A stretch of 64,000 nucleotides of DNA from G965200765 sp965203865 (GTDB lineage Bacteria > Pseudomonadota > Gammaproteobacteria > Arenicellales > JAJDZL01), in assembly GCA_965203865.1 (NCBI GenBank), contig OZ241916.1, positions 3,083,673-3,147,672 on the forward strand, read 5' to 3'. A program made the position numbers and the translations under genes. The notes beneath the pieces were generated by a model. The model saw only the letters and a program-made list of their open reading frames with translations, ran no database searches and had not been told where the DNA came from. Each line of letters begins with the position of its first letter. Position 1 is the first letter of the stretch. Positions 51,285 through 60,776 of this stretch are shown piece after piece.

Positions 51285-53735
51285 CTAGACATCCAGATTT
51301 TCGACGGAAAAGGCGTTCTTCTGGATAAACTCTTTGCGAGGCGGCACATCATCACCCATCAGATGTTCAAATGCCTCTTCGGTCGCCACCAGATCCTCTA
51401 TTTTGACCCGGCGTAGCATTCTGTTTTCAATATCCATTGTTGTTTCCCAAAGCTGCTCGGAGTTCATTTCCCCCAAACCTTTGTAGCGCTGAATGGTCAA
51501 GCCCTTTTTCGCTTGATCCATTAGCCAGTTGACCGCATCTGTCAAAACTGAAATTTCCGCCGACCTGGTACCTTGATGCACTTCCAGCTGGCGGTCTTTG
51601 AATTGTTTCATTTCTTCTGCCAGTGCAGTAATTGACTGGTAGCCCTTTGTTGAAACAAACGCTTGGTCAATTACGATTTCCTGCTCGCTCGCCAGATAGT
51701 GTTTCACAACTTTTATGCAGTAGGTTTCGGAACCGTTGCTGTTTTGCACAGCAACACTCGCTGAATACCGTGCTCCACCGTTCAAATTGCTATTGGCCTT
51801 TGCAAGCAAGCCTTCCGCAAACTCGTCAAGTTGCTCCTTGTCGTGAAATGATTCGCGTTGAAGCTGCGGCATTTCCGCAAGCATGGTCAAGATTCCCTTG
51901 TCGTAGTGCAAAGACAGTCGATCAATTGCCCTTTGGGATGCTACAAATTTTTCACATAGATCTTCCAGACTCTTTCCTTCTACCACGATGTGAGGAATTT
52001 GGCTGTTTGATTCAATTTTGGAATTATCAATTGCCTGGTCAAGAATGTACTGCTGCAGGTCGCTATCGTCCTGCAAGTACTTTTCTGTTTTTCGAAATTT
52101 CACTTTGTAAAGAGGCGGCTGCGCAATATACAGATAGCCGTGTTCAACAATCGGGAGCATTTGCCGGTAAAAAAACGTCAACAGCAAAGTTCGAATGTGC
52201 GAACCGTCAACATCTGCGTCGGTCATGATAATGATTCTGTGATAACGTAACTTCGTTATGTCGAATTCATCGTCAATTCCTGCACCCAGTGCAGAAACCA
52301 AAGTACGAATTTCATCCGACGAAAGCACTTTTTCCAGCCTTGCCTTTTCAACATTGAGAATTTTCCCCTTTAGCGGCAGTATTGCCTGATACTTCCGGTC
52401 TCGTGCTTGCTTGGCCGAACCGCCGGCCGATTCGCCTTCAACAAGAAAAATCTCGCTGTTTGCCGGGGATTTCTCCTGGCAATCCGACAGCTTGCCAGGC
52501 AAGCCTGAACCGTCAAATGCTCCTTTGCGCTTCGTGAGTTCTTTTGCCTTTCTGGCTGCCTCGCGGCCTTGTGCGGCATTTACGACTTTTTCAGCAATTA
52601 CCCTGGCATCGCGAGGATTTTCTTCAAGAAACTCCTTAAGCCCGTCGGCAACAATTTTCTGGACCGTGCCTTCAACCTCTGAAGAAACCAGCTTTTCCTT
52701 GGTCTGTGAAGAAAAGCTCGGTTCGTACATTTTCACTGAAAGAACTGTTATCAAGCCTTCGCGCGCATCTTCTCCTGTAACCGAAACCTTTGCCCTTTTT
52801 GCCACTCCTATAGCATCGATGTATTGATTTATGGTTCTCGTTACCGCTGCGCGAAACCCGGACATGTGCGTGCCGCCGTCGTTCTGGTAAATATTGTTTG
52901 TATAGCAACGCGTATTTTCCTGATAGGCATCCACCCACTGCATCGCGAGATCAATCTGAACTCCGTCGCGCTCCCCGGAAATTTCAATCATTTTCCCATT
53001 CAACGCTTGCCGGGATTGCTTCAAGTAAGCAACAAACTCCGAAACACCGCCTTCGAATTTAAGGGTGTCTTTGTTTTCCTGCCCTTCGCGTTCGTCGCTT
53101 AATTCAATGCACAGTCCAGGATTCAGGAATGCCAGTTCTTTCAAGCGTCCGAGCAATTCAGCGTAATGAAAATCAATGCTTTTAAATACATCGGCAGATG
53201 GCTTGAATCTGACTTCCGTGCCTCTATTGTCAGTCTTTCCGGTTTCCTCCAGATCGGCGACAGGCTCGCCGTTTTCAAATCTTTGGTTGTAAATCACGCC
53301 GTTGCGCCAAATATTCATAACCAGAAATTCAGACAAGGCGTTCACCACAGATACCCCGACACCGTGAAGTCCGCCTGAAGTCTTGTACGCTTCATCATTG
53401 AACTTTCCGCCGGCATGGAGAGTTGTCATAATGACAGTCGCAGCAGGCAGTCCTTTTTCCTTCTCCATTGTACCGACCGGAATGCCGCGTCCATTATCGG
53501 AAACTGTTACAGAGCCGTCGTCATGGATAATAACGATGATACGGTCGCAATAGCCTGCTGTCGCTTCATCAATGGCGTTGTCAACAACCTCGGTTACCAT
53601 GTGATGAAGTCCTGTTCCGTCACCGATGTCCCCAATGTACATTCCGGGACGCTTCCGCACCGGCTCAAGACCATGCAGGACTTCTATATTTTCAGAATCG
53701 TAGTTGCTTTCTTCTGCCAATTCACTTATTGCCAT
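51285..53735 (-). CDS. gyrB: DNA gyrase subunit B
   Basis: The ATPase subunit of gyrase, which introduces negative supercoils. The 816-residue protein has the GHKL ATPase start (RPGMYIGDIGDGTGLHHMVTEVVDNAIDEA), SVSDNGRGIPVG, the Toprim EGESAGGSAKQARDRKYQAILPLKGKILNVEKA with TDADVDGSHIRTLLLTFFYR, and the C-terminal RYKGLGEMN. Length fits the long gammaproteobacterial type. It is followed on the minus strand by no partner and preceded by dnaN, with only about 96 nt between and no recF. Confidence 0.97.
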   Translation of the reverse strand: MAISELAEESNYDSENIEVLHGLEPVRKRPGMYIGDIGDGTGLHHMVTEVVDNAIDEATAGYCDRIIVIIHDDGSVTVSDNGRGIPVGTMEKEKGLPAATVIMTTLHAGGKFNDEAYKTSGGLHGVGVSVVNALSEFLVMNIWRNGVIYNQRFENGEPVADLEETGKTDNRGTEVRFKPSADVFKSIDFHYAELLGRLKELAFLNPGLCIELSDEREGQENKDTLKFEGGVSEFVAYLKQSRQALNGKMIEISGERDGVQIDLAMQWVDAYQENTRCYTNNIYQNDGGTHMSGFRAAVTRTINQYIDAIGVAKRAKVSVTGEDAREGLITVLSVKMYEPSFSSQTKEKLVSSEVEGTVQKIVADGLKEFLEENPRDARVIAEKVVNAAQGREAARKAKELTKRKGAFDGSGLPGKLSDCQEKSPANSEIFLVEGESAGGSAKQARDRKYQAILPLKGKILNVEKARLEKVLSSDEIRTLVSALGAGIDDEFDITKLRYHRIIIMTDADVDGSHIRTLLLTFFYRQMLPIVEHGYLYIAQPPLYKVKFRKTEKYLQDDSDLQQYILDQAIDNSKIESNSQIPHIVVEGKSLEDLCEKFVASQRAIDRLSLHYDKGILTMLAEMPQLQRESFHDKEQLDEFAEGLLAKANSNLNGGARYSASVAVQNSNGSETYCIKVVKHYLASEQEIVIDQAFVSTKGYQSITALAEEMKQFKDRQLEVHQGTRSAEISVLTDAVNWLMDQAKKGLTIQRYKGLGEMNSEQLWETTMDIENRMLRRVKIEDLVATEEAFEHLMGDDVPPRKEFIQKNAFSVENLDV

Positions 53736-53831
53736 GGGCTATATCCGTTCAACAAGGCAGGGATGCCTTGCATGCTTGAAGTGGTTGATTCCGTTCAGTT
53801 TTCTTAAAGTAGTACTATTAAGGTTGCAAAT

Positions 53832-54971
53832 CTATTGCAATAGCATAATTAGATAAATTGTTGACTCGCTATCGGGAGATTTGATCATGCAGGCAGATTC
53901 AGCGTCGCGAAATTGAATTTGAATCGTCTCAGTATCTGACATGGTCTCAACAACATCCAGCATGTATTTGCAATTCATTTCACATTGCAAATTGTCACCT
54001 TCCTGTTCAATTTCAACAGCCGCATCAATTTGCTGGTGCGATGTTTTGCCTCTGATTTTAAGCAAGTTGCCCTCAATATTCAGTTCTGCACTGACTATAT
54101 TGGTTCTGTTTTCATCTGAAAGAATATTCACCATATTAAGTCGATTGAGGAGCTGGTGCCTGGGGATCAGGATTGACCTTGTCATATTGGAAGGAATCGC
54201 TGCACTCCAGTCGGGAAACATCCCTTCAAGCAGCTTGGCAGTAAACATAAACTCGGCATTATGAACCCGAATAAACTTCGCGCTGATTTCAACATTTACT
54301 TCGGAATTCAGGTCGGGCAGCAATTGCATTAAAGCTAAAACTGCTTTTCTGGAAACAATTGAGCGTAATTTGCTTTCCACTCCTGTGTTTGCTTGCTGTG
54401 TACTGGTTGACAGCCTGTGGCCGTCTGTAGTAACCGTCCTCAGGCTATTCTCATCAATCTCAAACAGCATTGCATTCAGATAAAAACGAACATCTTTGAC
54501 ACCCATTGAAAAGGCAGTGCGACGTATCAAGTTGTACAAGTCATTCGAATCAATTGAAAACTGGATTTCCCACTCTACAGACTCAGCGCGAGGGAAATCA
54601 TTTGGAGAATAAGTGCTCGTTTTATACAAGCTCTGATTTGGGTCCTCTTCTTCCTTTTTTTCCGCTCCCAGTGCCTGTACTGCGAGTTCGTTTTCAGTTG
54701 CCTCGAACAATAGTGTTGTCTTTTCCGGTTGCCGGCGACAGAACTCAAGAACACTCCGGCTTGGAAACAAAAATTCTCCTGCTTCTGCATCAATGCCGGT
54801 TATCGTCCCAACAATTTCGATTTCAATATTTGATCCTATCAAAGAAACCTCACTACCATTGCTAGACAGGTAAACATGCGAAAGCAATGGAATACTAGGG
54901 CTTTTCTCCACGACAGTGTTTACCCGACTTAACGGTCCAATCAAATTTTCTCTGTTAATTGTGAAACGCAT
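53832..54971 (-). CDS. dnaN: DNA polymerase III beta sliding clamp
   Basis: The ring-shaped processivity factor of DNA polymerase III, 379 residues in three similar clamp domains. It shows the N-terminal MRFTINRENLIGPLSRVNTVVE, the central TTVTTDGHRLS-like TTDGHRLSTST, and the C-terminal MLDVVETMSD with an ending of IYLIMLLQ instead of the common (M/L)P(M/L)R. It lies between dnaA (upstream, across 218 nt) and gyrB. Confidence 0.95.
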   Translation of the reverse strand: MRFTINRENLIGPLSRVNTVVEKSPSIPLLSHVYLSSNGSEVSLIGSNIEIEIVGTITGIDAEAGEFLFPSRSVLEFCRRQPEKTTLLFEATENELAVQALGAEKKEEEDPNQSLYKTSTYSPNDFPRAESVEWEIQFSIDSNDLYNLIRRTAFSMGVKDVRFYLNAMLFEIDENSLRTVTTDGHRLSTSTQQANTGVESKLRSIVSRKAVLALMQLLPDLNSEVNVEISAKFIRVHNAEFMFTAKLLEGMFPDWSAAIPSNMTRSILIPRHQLLNRLNMVNILSDENRTNIVSAELNIEGNLLKIRGKTSHQQIDAAVEIEQEGDNLQCEMNCKYMLDVVETMSDTETIQIQFRDAESACMIKSPDSESTIYLIMLLQ

Positions 54972-55189
54972 GAATAATTCAAAAGTTACTAATTAGTTAA
55001 TATTCTTACAACTGTGAAAATGTAAATAGAATCGGATATTGAAATGTAAACAAAAACTTATGTCCTCAATTGACTGTTAACTTGCATAACAAGAAATTAC
55101 TGGCGATTGTGAATTAAATTGCATTTGCAAGCTTGTTAGTGCAGTTATTTACAATTATATAACGAGTTATTAATATGTTGTGACTTTAT
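54972..55189. other. AT-rich dnaA-dnaN spacer, possible origin or regulatory region
   Basis: A 218-nt AT-rich spacer with two near-DnaA boxes that differ from TTWTNCACA at one base: TTATTTACA (55145-55153) and TGTGAATTA (55108-55116, reverse orientation). Several weaker ones also occur. The region holds an AT-rich run near dnaA (about 55150-55190). In many bacteria the origin flanks dnaA, but I see no dense perfect box cluster, so this could simply be the dnaN promoter region. Confidence 0.3.
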
Positions 55190-56575
55190 TTAATTTGAGA
55201 GCATTTTCTGGAGCACGCTGTACTCGTTTGCTATTTTTGGTGAAGACTCCACGAGTTTGTTTACCACTTTGCAGGCATGAATTATTGTAGCGTGATTTCT
55301 GTTGCCGAATGATTTTCCGATATTGGGCAAGCTTTCGTTGGTCAGTTCTCTTGCCAATGTCATGGCAATATGCCGTGGAAGCGTAACTTCTTTTTTTCTG
55401 CTTTTGGACAAAATGCCTTCAACCCGAATGTCATAGTAATTTGCTACGGTTGTCTGAATAAATGAAATTTCGGGGGGCTTTTCGTTGTACGCAATCAGGT
55501 CGGAGAGGACTTTTTTAGCCAGTTCAATTGTAATCTCATGACCAAGAAATCGGTGATCTGCGACCAGACGGTTCAATGCTCCTTCCAGTTCCCGGACATT
55601 GGAGCGAATTTTCTCCGCCATGAAATAGGATACTTCTCGGCCCAGTTCTATTCCTCTTAACTCGGCTTTTGATTCCAGTATTGCGATGCGAGTTTCAAGT
55701 TCAGGTGGCTTGATTGCGATGGTCATTCCCTGTCCAATTCTTGACTTCAATCGGTCTTCAACTTCATCCAGTTCCTTGAAAAAGCGGTCACTTGTGATAA
55801 TAATCTGCTTTTGACCTTCAAGAAGAACATTGAAGGTATGCAAAAACTCTTGTTGCGAAGCACTTGCTCCGGCGAACAGGTGAACATCGTCAATCAATAG
55901 AGTGTCAAGCGAGCGATACGCTTCCTTGAACGATTCGATCAAGTCATTGTCTTTCTTCTTGAACAGTGTTACAAGATGCTGAACGAAACTGGAAGCTTGC
56001 ACATAGCCAACTTTTGCGGCCGGATTGAGTTCCAGTATGCGGTGCCCTGTAGCATGCATTAAATGAGTTTTGCCAACTCCCACTTCACCGTAGATAAAAA
56101 ACGGATTCAAAGTTCGTTCACCGGGATTTTCACTGATAGCTGCAGCAAGCATTCTGGCCAGCTTGTTGGACTCTCCCATTACGTGGCGCTCCAAAGTGTA
56201 GTCGGGGTTCAGCTGCCCGAAACCGAATGGAAGTTTGCGCCTTTTGTCTTTTACAATTCGCGAAACAGCTTTGCCTGTTTGCGAGTTGGCAACTGCATCC
56301 AAACTCCTGTTGTTACCGTTTACTACATCAATTTCAACTTGAATCGGACTGCCAATTACAGAGTTGGCAGTTTCTGCAATGAGCTCCTTGTAAGTTGTTT
56401 GCACCTTTTCGCAAGCAAACCGGTTCGGTGCAAACAGGCGGAGAGTGCTGTTATCATGTTCAGCTTTCAAAGGACGTAGCCAGGTGTTTACATTTTGTTC
56501 TGTCAGCTTGCCTTCCAGGCGGTCAAGACAAAGGTTCCATAGTGATGATTGTGGTGGCATTTTCTGGTTTTCCAT
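55190..56575 (-). CDS. dnaA: Chromosomal replication initiator DnaA
   Basis: DnaA binds origin boxes and opens the duplex. The protein is about 461 residues from ATG 56575. Domain I begins SLWNLCLDRLEGKL. The AAA+ part has Walker A IYGEVGVGKTHLMHA, Walker B LLIDDVHLF and the sensor II region DRLKSRIGQG. Domain IV has the DNA-binding signature SLPNIGKSFGNRNHATIIHA near the C-terminus. ATG 56560 is an alternative start; the longer frame from TTG 56698 is unlikely. It is divergent from rpmH, the classical arrangement near oriC. Confidence 0.96.
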   Translation of the reverse strand: MENQKMPPQSSLWNLCLDRLEGKLTEQNVNTWLRPLKAEHDNSTLRLFAPNRFACEKVQTTYKELIAETANSVIGSPIQVEIDVVNGNNRSLDAVANSQTGKAVSRIVKDKRRKLPFGFGQLNPDYTLERHVMGESNKLARMLAAAISENPGERTLNPFFIYGEVGVGKTHLMHATGHRILELNPAAKVGYVQASSFVQHLVTLFKKKDNDLIESFKEAYRSLDTLLIDDVHLFAGASASQQEFLHTFNVLLEGQKQIIITSDRFFKELDEVEDRLKSRIGQGMTIAIKPPELETRIAILESKAELRGIELGREVSYFMAEKIRSNVRELEGALNRLVADHRFLGHEITIELAKKVLSDLIAYNEKPPEISFIQTTVANYYDIRVEGILSKSRKKEVTLPRHIAMTLARELTNESLPNIGKSFGNRNHATIIHACKVVNKLVESSPKIANEYSVLQKMLSN

Positions 56576-56743
56576 TTGTATCTGTTTGTTGGTGTTGTGC
56601 CGGAGTATTCTCCGAAGCCGGACAGCAAGGTCAATTTTCTCTGCAACCGGATAGATAGTTTGTACGAACAGTTTTTGGATTTCAAGCACAAATTTCAAGA
56701 AAAAATCATTTTTCTTTTTTCGCTTTGAAATAAAAGGGTTTGT

Positions 56744-56749
56744 TATAAT
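56744..56749 (+). promoter_or_regulatory. Candidate -10 box for rpmH-rnpA
   Basis: TATAAT, about 112 nt upstream of the rpmH start. The upstream -35 match is poor. It is the only perfect -10 in the dnaA-rpmH spacer and suits a strong promoter for the ribosomal protein operon. Confidence 0.4.
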
Positions 56750-56861
56750 TCTGCGTCTGATTTTCGCAGAAATTTCAGATTGAATTGAAGGCGGAATTTA
56801 GAGGAATTTACAATTGTCCTGAAAAAATTACATTAAATCAACAACTTGAAAAAAATCTAAC

Positions 56862-56996
56862 ATGAAACCTACATTTCAACCGAGCAATTTGAAGCGAAAG
56901 CGCAAGCACGGATTTCGCTCTCGCATGCGTACGCGAAGCGGGCGTGCAATTATCAACGCGAGGCGAGCAAGGGGCCGTGCACGGCTAAGTGCTTAA
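56862..56996 (+). CDS. rpmH: Ribosomal protein bL34
   Basis: The 44-residue basic protein begins MKPTFQPSNLKRKRKHGF and ends ARRARGRARLSA, the standard bL34 sequence, a component of the large ribosomal subunit. It overlaps the start of rnpA by 8 nt (GTG at 56989 inside its final codons), and the two are translated together. Confidence 0.96.
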   Translation: MKPTFQPSNLKRKRKHGFRSRMRTRSGRAIINARRARGRARLSA

Positions 56997-57387
56997 AGAA
57001 GATTCGGGGGCGAGTCGCAGCAAATCGGGATTACCGAAATCGTCTCGCTTACTGAAAACAGAGGACTTTCAAAAAACGTTTCGGTGTAATCAGGCGGTGT
57101 CCAGCAATTTGTTTTGTATCCTGGTTCGCCATGCCAATGACCGGCAACAAGGACGGCTTGGTGTTGTTGTGTCTCGGAAAGTGTCCAGGAAAGCCATTCG
57201 AAGAAATCGTATTAAACGACAGATTAGGGAAGTATTTCGATTCAATCAGTCGATACTGGCAAGAATGGATGTAGTCGTAATTGCACGCAAGGCATGCGAT
57301 TTGTCGACAAATGAACAATTAAGGGAAAACTTGTTAAAACTGTTTCACACGGTGTCACAAAAATGCGAAAAGCAATCATACTGCTAA
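56989..57387 (+). CDS. rnpA: Ribonuclease P protein component
   Basis: The protein subunit that helps the RNase P RNA process tRNA 5' ends. The 132-residue product has LLKTEDFQKTFRC and the RNR signature VVSRKVSRKAIRRNRIKRQIREVFR that contacts RNA. GTG 56989 is the start and overlaps rpmH. Its 3' end overlaps the yidD start by about 25 nt. Confidence 0.94.
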   Translation: MLKEDSGASRSKSGLPKSSRLLKTEDFQKTFRCNQAVSSNLFCILVRHANDRQQGRLGVVVSRKVSRKAIRRNRIKRQIREVFRFNQSILARMDVVVIARKACDLSTNEQLRENLLKLFHTVSQKCEKQSYC

Positions 57388-57590
57388 TTCGGGCGTACCA
57401 GTACGCAATTAGTCCGTTTTTAGGGCCTTGCTGCCGCTTTCACCCCACGTGTTCCAACTACGCGATTCATGCAGTGCAACTGCACGGGGTTGCAAAAGGG
57501 TCTTCGCTTGCGCTACGACGAATTTTACGTTGCCACCAATGGAATCCCGGCGGCTACGACCCGGTGCCGGGCGACACGCAGTCTCAGTGA
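57363..57590 (+). CDS. yidD: YidD membrane protein insertion efficiency factor
   Basis: A 75-residue YidD homologue: IRAYQYAISPFLGPCCRFHPTCSNYAI with the conserved cysteines, then RRILRCHQWNPGGYDPVP. YidD assists YidC-dependent membrane insertion. Its TGA overlaps the yidC ATG (TGATG). The order rpmH-rnpA-yidD-yidC is conserved in bacteria. Confidence 0.94.
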   Translation: MRKAIILLIRAYQYAISPFLGPCCRFHPTCSNYAIHAVQLHGVAKGSSLALRRILRCHQWNPGGYDPVPGDTQSQ

Positions 57591-59317
57591 TGGATTTTCA
57601 GCGCGCAATTCTGTCCATTTCACTGGGGCTGATCCTTTTGCTGATTTGGATGGCGTGGGTAGACTATGAGAATGAAAAGAGTGAAACGCTTCAATCCGAA
57701 GCTGTTACACTGCCCGCTGAGGTTCCAGCGACCCCGATTGACGATGCAGGAACTCCATCGGTTTCACCTGCCGAGTTGGCCGACGAAGTACCGACTGCAC
57801 CAGTTGGCGCATCGGCCACTCCAAATGTCGTAGGCACAACATCGGCAACACTGCAACTTGAAACCGGACAAAGGGTGCAAGTACAAACCGACCTGCTGCA
57901 AGTTGAAATTGATACGTTCGGAGGTGATTTGCGGGATGTCCGACTGCGCCAGTATCCAATTGATATTGATGTGCCGGAAGTGCCGTTCCGATTGATACAG
58001 GATGACAGTCTTGATTTACTGGTAGCTCAGTCGGGGCTGGTTGGAACCGAAGGAGGTCTGCGACCAACTCACAAGACACAGTTTGATTCGCCGTCAATGT
58101 CCTATACACTTGAAGACACACGGGATTCATTGGACGTGCCTCTGAAATGGACTTCTCCGGAAGGGGTGGAGTATCAGAAAATATTTACCTTCCATAGAAA
58201 CAGTTACTTGGTGGATGTCAAATTCATAGTCGCAAACCGCAGCCCGAATTTGTGGCGAGGCTATCAATACGGACAGTTTTTGAGTACAGAATCCGTTTCA
58301 GCGAGCAGTGGATTTTTTATTTTCCAGGCACTGCCCAGCTACAGGGGAGTGGCAATATACACTCCGCAGGACAAGTATGAAAAAATCGACTACGACGATA
58401 TGCGTAGTGAGAATCTGGAAAAGGATACAAATTCTGGCTGGGTGGCAATGCTGCAGCACTACTTTGTTACTGCCTGGCTGCCAATAGATGGCGCCCCTTA
58501 CCAGCTCTACACGAAAACTCTTGGTGGCGGCTCATCTGCAAAATCTCGATACCAGGCAGGCTACATCACTCAGACACCGCTGGATGTTCCTGCCGGTGAA
58601 GTAGGGTTTCTCAACGCACAGATATACGTGGGTCCCAAAGAACAAAAGAGAATCAGGCAACCTGCCGAAGGGTTAATATTGACAGTTGACTATGGCTGGT
58701 TGACTCCCGTCTCTTCGCCGCTATTCTGGATACTTGAAAAAATCAACGACTATGTTGGAAACTGGGGGTGGTCAATAATCCTGCTTACCCTGCTTGTAAA
58801 GATTGTTTTCTATCCCTTGTCTGCGGCAAGCTACAAATCCATGGCGAAGATGAAAAAGTTGCAACCTCGGCTAAAGACACTTAAGGAAAGGTTTGGCGAC
58901 GACAAGCAAAAAATGAATCAGGAAATGATGCAAATCTACAAGAAGGAAAAGATTAACCCTCTTGGCGGTTGCTTGCCGATACTGATTCAAATTCCTGTTT
59001 TTATTGCGTTGTACTGGGTTTTGCTGGAAAGCGTGGAACTAAGGCAGGCTCCGTTTATCTTTTGGCTCCAAGACCTGTCAGTGAAAGATCCGTATTTTGT
59101 ACTGCCGATATTGATGGGGGCCTCCATGTTTGCGCAGCAGTTGCTGAATCCTTCCCCACTGGACACGATGCAGAAAAACATAATGATGAGCTTGCCGATT
59201 GTGTTCACAATTTTCTTTCTATGGTTTCCGGCTGGTTTGGTGCTGTACTGGCTCGTCAACAACCTGCTGTCGATCGCGCAGCAGTGGTACATCACTCATA
59301 AATTGATTCCAAGTTAA
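57590..59317 (+). CDS. yidC: Membrane protein insertase YidC
   Basis: YidC inserts and folds inner-membrane proteins, alone or with the Sec translocon. The 575-residue protein starts MDFQRAILSISLGLILLLIWMAW (first helix, residues 5-23). An acidic linker and the large periplasmic domain (about 80-350) follow. The conserved core contains WGWSIILLTLLVKIVFYPLSAASYKSMAKMKKLQP, then NPLGGCLPILIQIPVFIALYWVLLESVELRQAPF and FFLWFPAGLVLYWLVNN. ATG 57590 is chosen over the longer frame because it overlaps the yidD stop. Confidence 0.95.
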   Translation: MDFQRAILSISLGLILLLIWMAWVDYENEKSETLQSEAVTLPAEVPATPIDDAGTPSVSPAELADEVPTAPVGASATPNVVGTTSATLQLETGQRVQVQTDLLQVEIDTFGGDLRDVRLRQYPIDIDVPEVPFRLIQDDSLDLLVAQSGLVGTEGGLRPTHKTQFDSPSMSYTLEDTRDSLDVPLKWTSPEGVEYQKIFTFHRNSYLVDVKFIVANRSPNLWRGYQYGQFLSTESVSASSGFFIFQALPSYRGVAIYTPQDKYEKIDYDDMRSENLEKDTNSGWVAMLQHYFVTAWLPIDGAPYQLYTKTLGGGSSAKSRYQAGYITQTPLDVPAGEVGFLNAQIYVGPKEQKRIRQPAEGLILTVDYGWLTPVSSPLFWILEKINDYVGNWGWSIILLTLLVKIVFYPLSAASYKSMAKMKKLQPRLKTLKERFGDDKQKMNQEMMQIYKKEKINPLGGCLPILIQIPVFIALYWVLLESVELRQAPFIFWLQDLSVKDPYFVLPILMGASMFAQQLLNPSPLDTMQKNIMMSLPIVFTIFFLWFPAGLVLYWLVNNLLSIAQQWYITHKLIPS

Positions 59318-59345
59318 ATCATCACGCTGATGGCCGTTGAATGCC

Positions 59346-60728
59346 ATGAGTAGCCGACGCGCTTCAAATGAGAGCTTATTTTCGGAGAGCGATACTATTG
59401 CTGCAGTATCAACCCCGCCTGGCAAGGGCGGTATCGGGATTATTCGCTTTTCCGGGGAGTTTGCACCTGAAATTGCAAGCCGGCTGACTGGCAGGAATGT
59501 TGTTCCGAGAAAAGTTTTGAAAAGGAAGTTTTTCGATAACAGGCAGCGCATTCTTGATGAAGGAGTGGTTCTTTATTATCAGGCACCAAATTCCTATACT
59601 GGCGAACATGTATGCGAAGTTCAGTGCCACGGCGGTCCTGTGGTAGTAGACCTTTTACTTCAAAGAGTAGTTGAATTGGGTGCCAGGCTGGCAGAACCGG
59701 GGGAGTTTACGCGCAGGGCATTTTTAAACGACAAGCTTGATTTGGCACAAGCGGAATCAGTTGCCGACCTGATAAACAGTTCGACATCTTCGGCAGTCCT
59801 GTCGGCATCGCGGTCTTTGCAAGGAGAATTTTCCCGGAAAATCCACGAAATCAGAGATTCTTTAGTGCAAATTCGGATGTATGTTGAGGCGGCAATCGAC
59901 TTTCCGGAAGAAGAAATTGATTTTCTGGCCGATTCAGAATTGATGCGCTCCGTTGAATCCGTTCGCACCCAGATTGAAATCCTGAGTGAGCAAGTCAAAA
60001 AGGGAAGAGTTCTTCGAGATGGAATCAGAGTGGTGCTGGCCGGATTGCCGAACGCTGGCAAGTCAAGTTTGCTGAATCGATTTGCAGGCGAAGACCGTGT
60101 CATTGTAACACCGCAAGCCGGGACAACGCGTGATTCGATTGATATTGCCATTGATCTGAAAGGGCTTCCAGTGCTTTTGACAGATACAGCGGGCTTGTGC
60201 GAGAGCGATGATATTGTCGAAAGTGAAGGTGTTAAACGCGCCTGGAGCGCAATCAAGCAGTCGGATTTGGTACTGTATACAGTTGATAATAGCAAGGGGC
60301 TGGCCAAGGAAGATTTGCAGTTTCTTGACAGCCTTTGCGATTCAAATGTAATCGTTGTTTGGAACAAGATTGACTTGAACGCCCCGAGTGCAGAAAAATT
60401 CCAGCTGGATTCGACTTGGAAGTCGGTTTCGGCTTCGGCAAAAACTGGGCAGGGGATAAATCAGATTTATGAGCAAATTCAAAAGGTTGTGGGAATATCT
60501 TTCGATGAAGAAGGACTGTTTATCGCTCGTCGCAGGCATGTGGACGCAATTCGTCAAACTCTGGATTATGTAGATAATGCACAAACAGCGCTGACCGAAA
60601 GCAAGGCCGGGGAGTTGGCGGCGCAAGATTTGCGCGACGCGCTGGATTCTTTGGGAAAAATTGTTGGCCATGTGACGCCTGATGACTTGCTTGGTGAAAT
60701 ATTTTCAAATTTTTGCATAGGAAAATAG
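59346..60728 (+). CDS. mnmE: tRNA uridine modification GTPase MnmE
   Basis: MnmE works with MnmG to add a carboxymethylaminomethyl group to U34 of some tRNAs. The 460-residue protein has the N-terminal tetrahydrofolate-binding domain (TPPGKGGIGIIRFSG), a helical domain with FTRRAFLNDKLDLAQAES, and a G domain with AGLPNAGKSSLLNRF, DTAGL and VVWNKID. It ends in the CIGK motif with the catalytic cysteine. ATG 59346 is preferred over TTG 59337. The stator-like pair that follows separates it from its partner gene mnmG. Confidence 0.95.
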   Translation: MSSRRASNESLFSESDTIAAVSTPPGKGGIGIIRFSGEFAPEIASRLTGRNVVPRKVLKRKFFDNRQRILDEGVVLYYQAPNSYTGEHVCEVQCHGGPVVVDLLLQRVVELGARLAEPGEFTRRAFLNDKLDLAQAESVADLINSSTSSAVLSASRSLQGEFSRKIHEIRDSLVQIRMYVEAAIDFPEEEIDFLADSELMRSVESVRTQIEILSEQVKKGRVLRDGIRVVLAGLPNAGKSSLLNRFAGEDRVIVTPQAGTTRDSIDIAIDLKGLPVLLTDTAGLCESDDIVESEGVKRAWSAIKQSDLVLYTVDNSKGLAKEDLQFLDSLCDSNVIVVWNKIDLNAPSAEKFQLDSTWKSVSASAKTGQGINQIYEQIQKVVGISFDEEGLFIARRRHVDAIRQTLDYVDNAQTALTESKAGELAAQDLRDALDSLGKIVGHVTPDDLLGEIFSNFCIGK

Positions 60729-60776
60729 AAATTATCATTTTGTAATACGATATAAATTAAGATTTGCCAGTCCGTT

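Noticed and set aside
56576..56698. N-terminal extension of DnaA from TTG 56698
   Set aside because: The extra residues are not part of the family and would start close to the rpmH promoter; ATG 56575 gives the usual domain I start.
57428..57589. N-terminal extension of YidC overlapping yidD
   Set aside because: It is yidD read in another frame; the ATG at 57590 overlaps the yidD stop and begins with the expected first helix.
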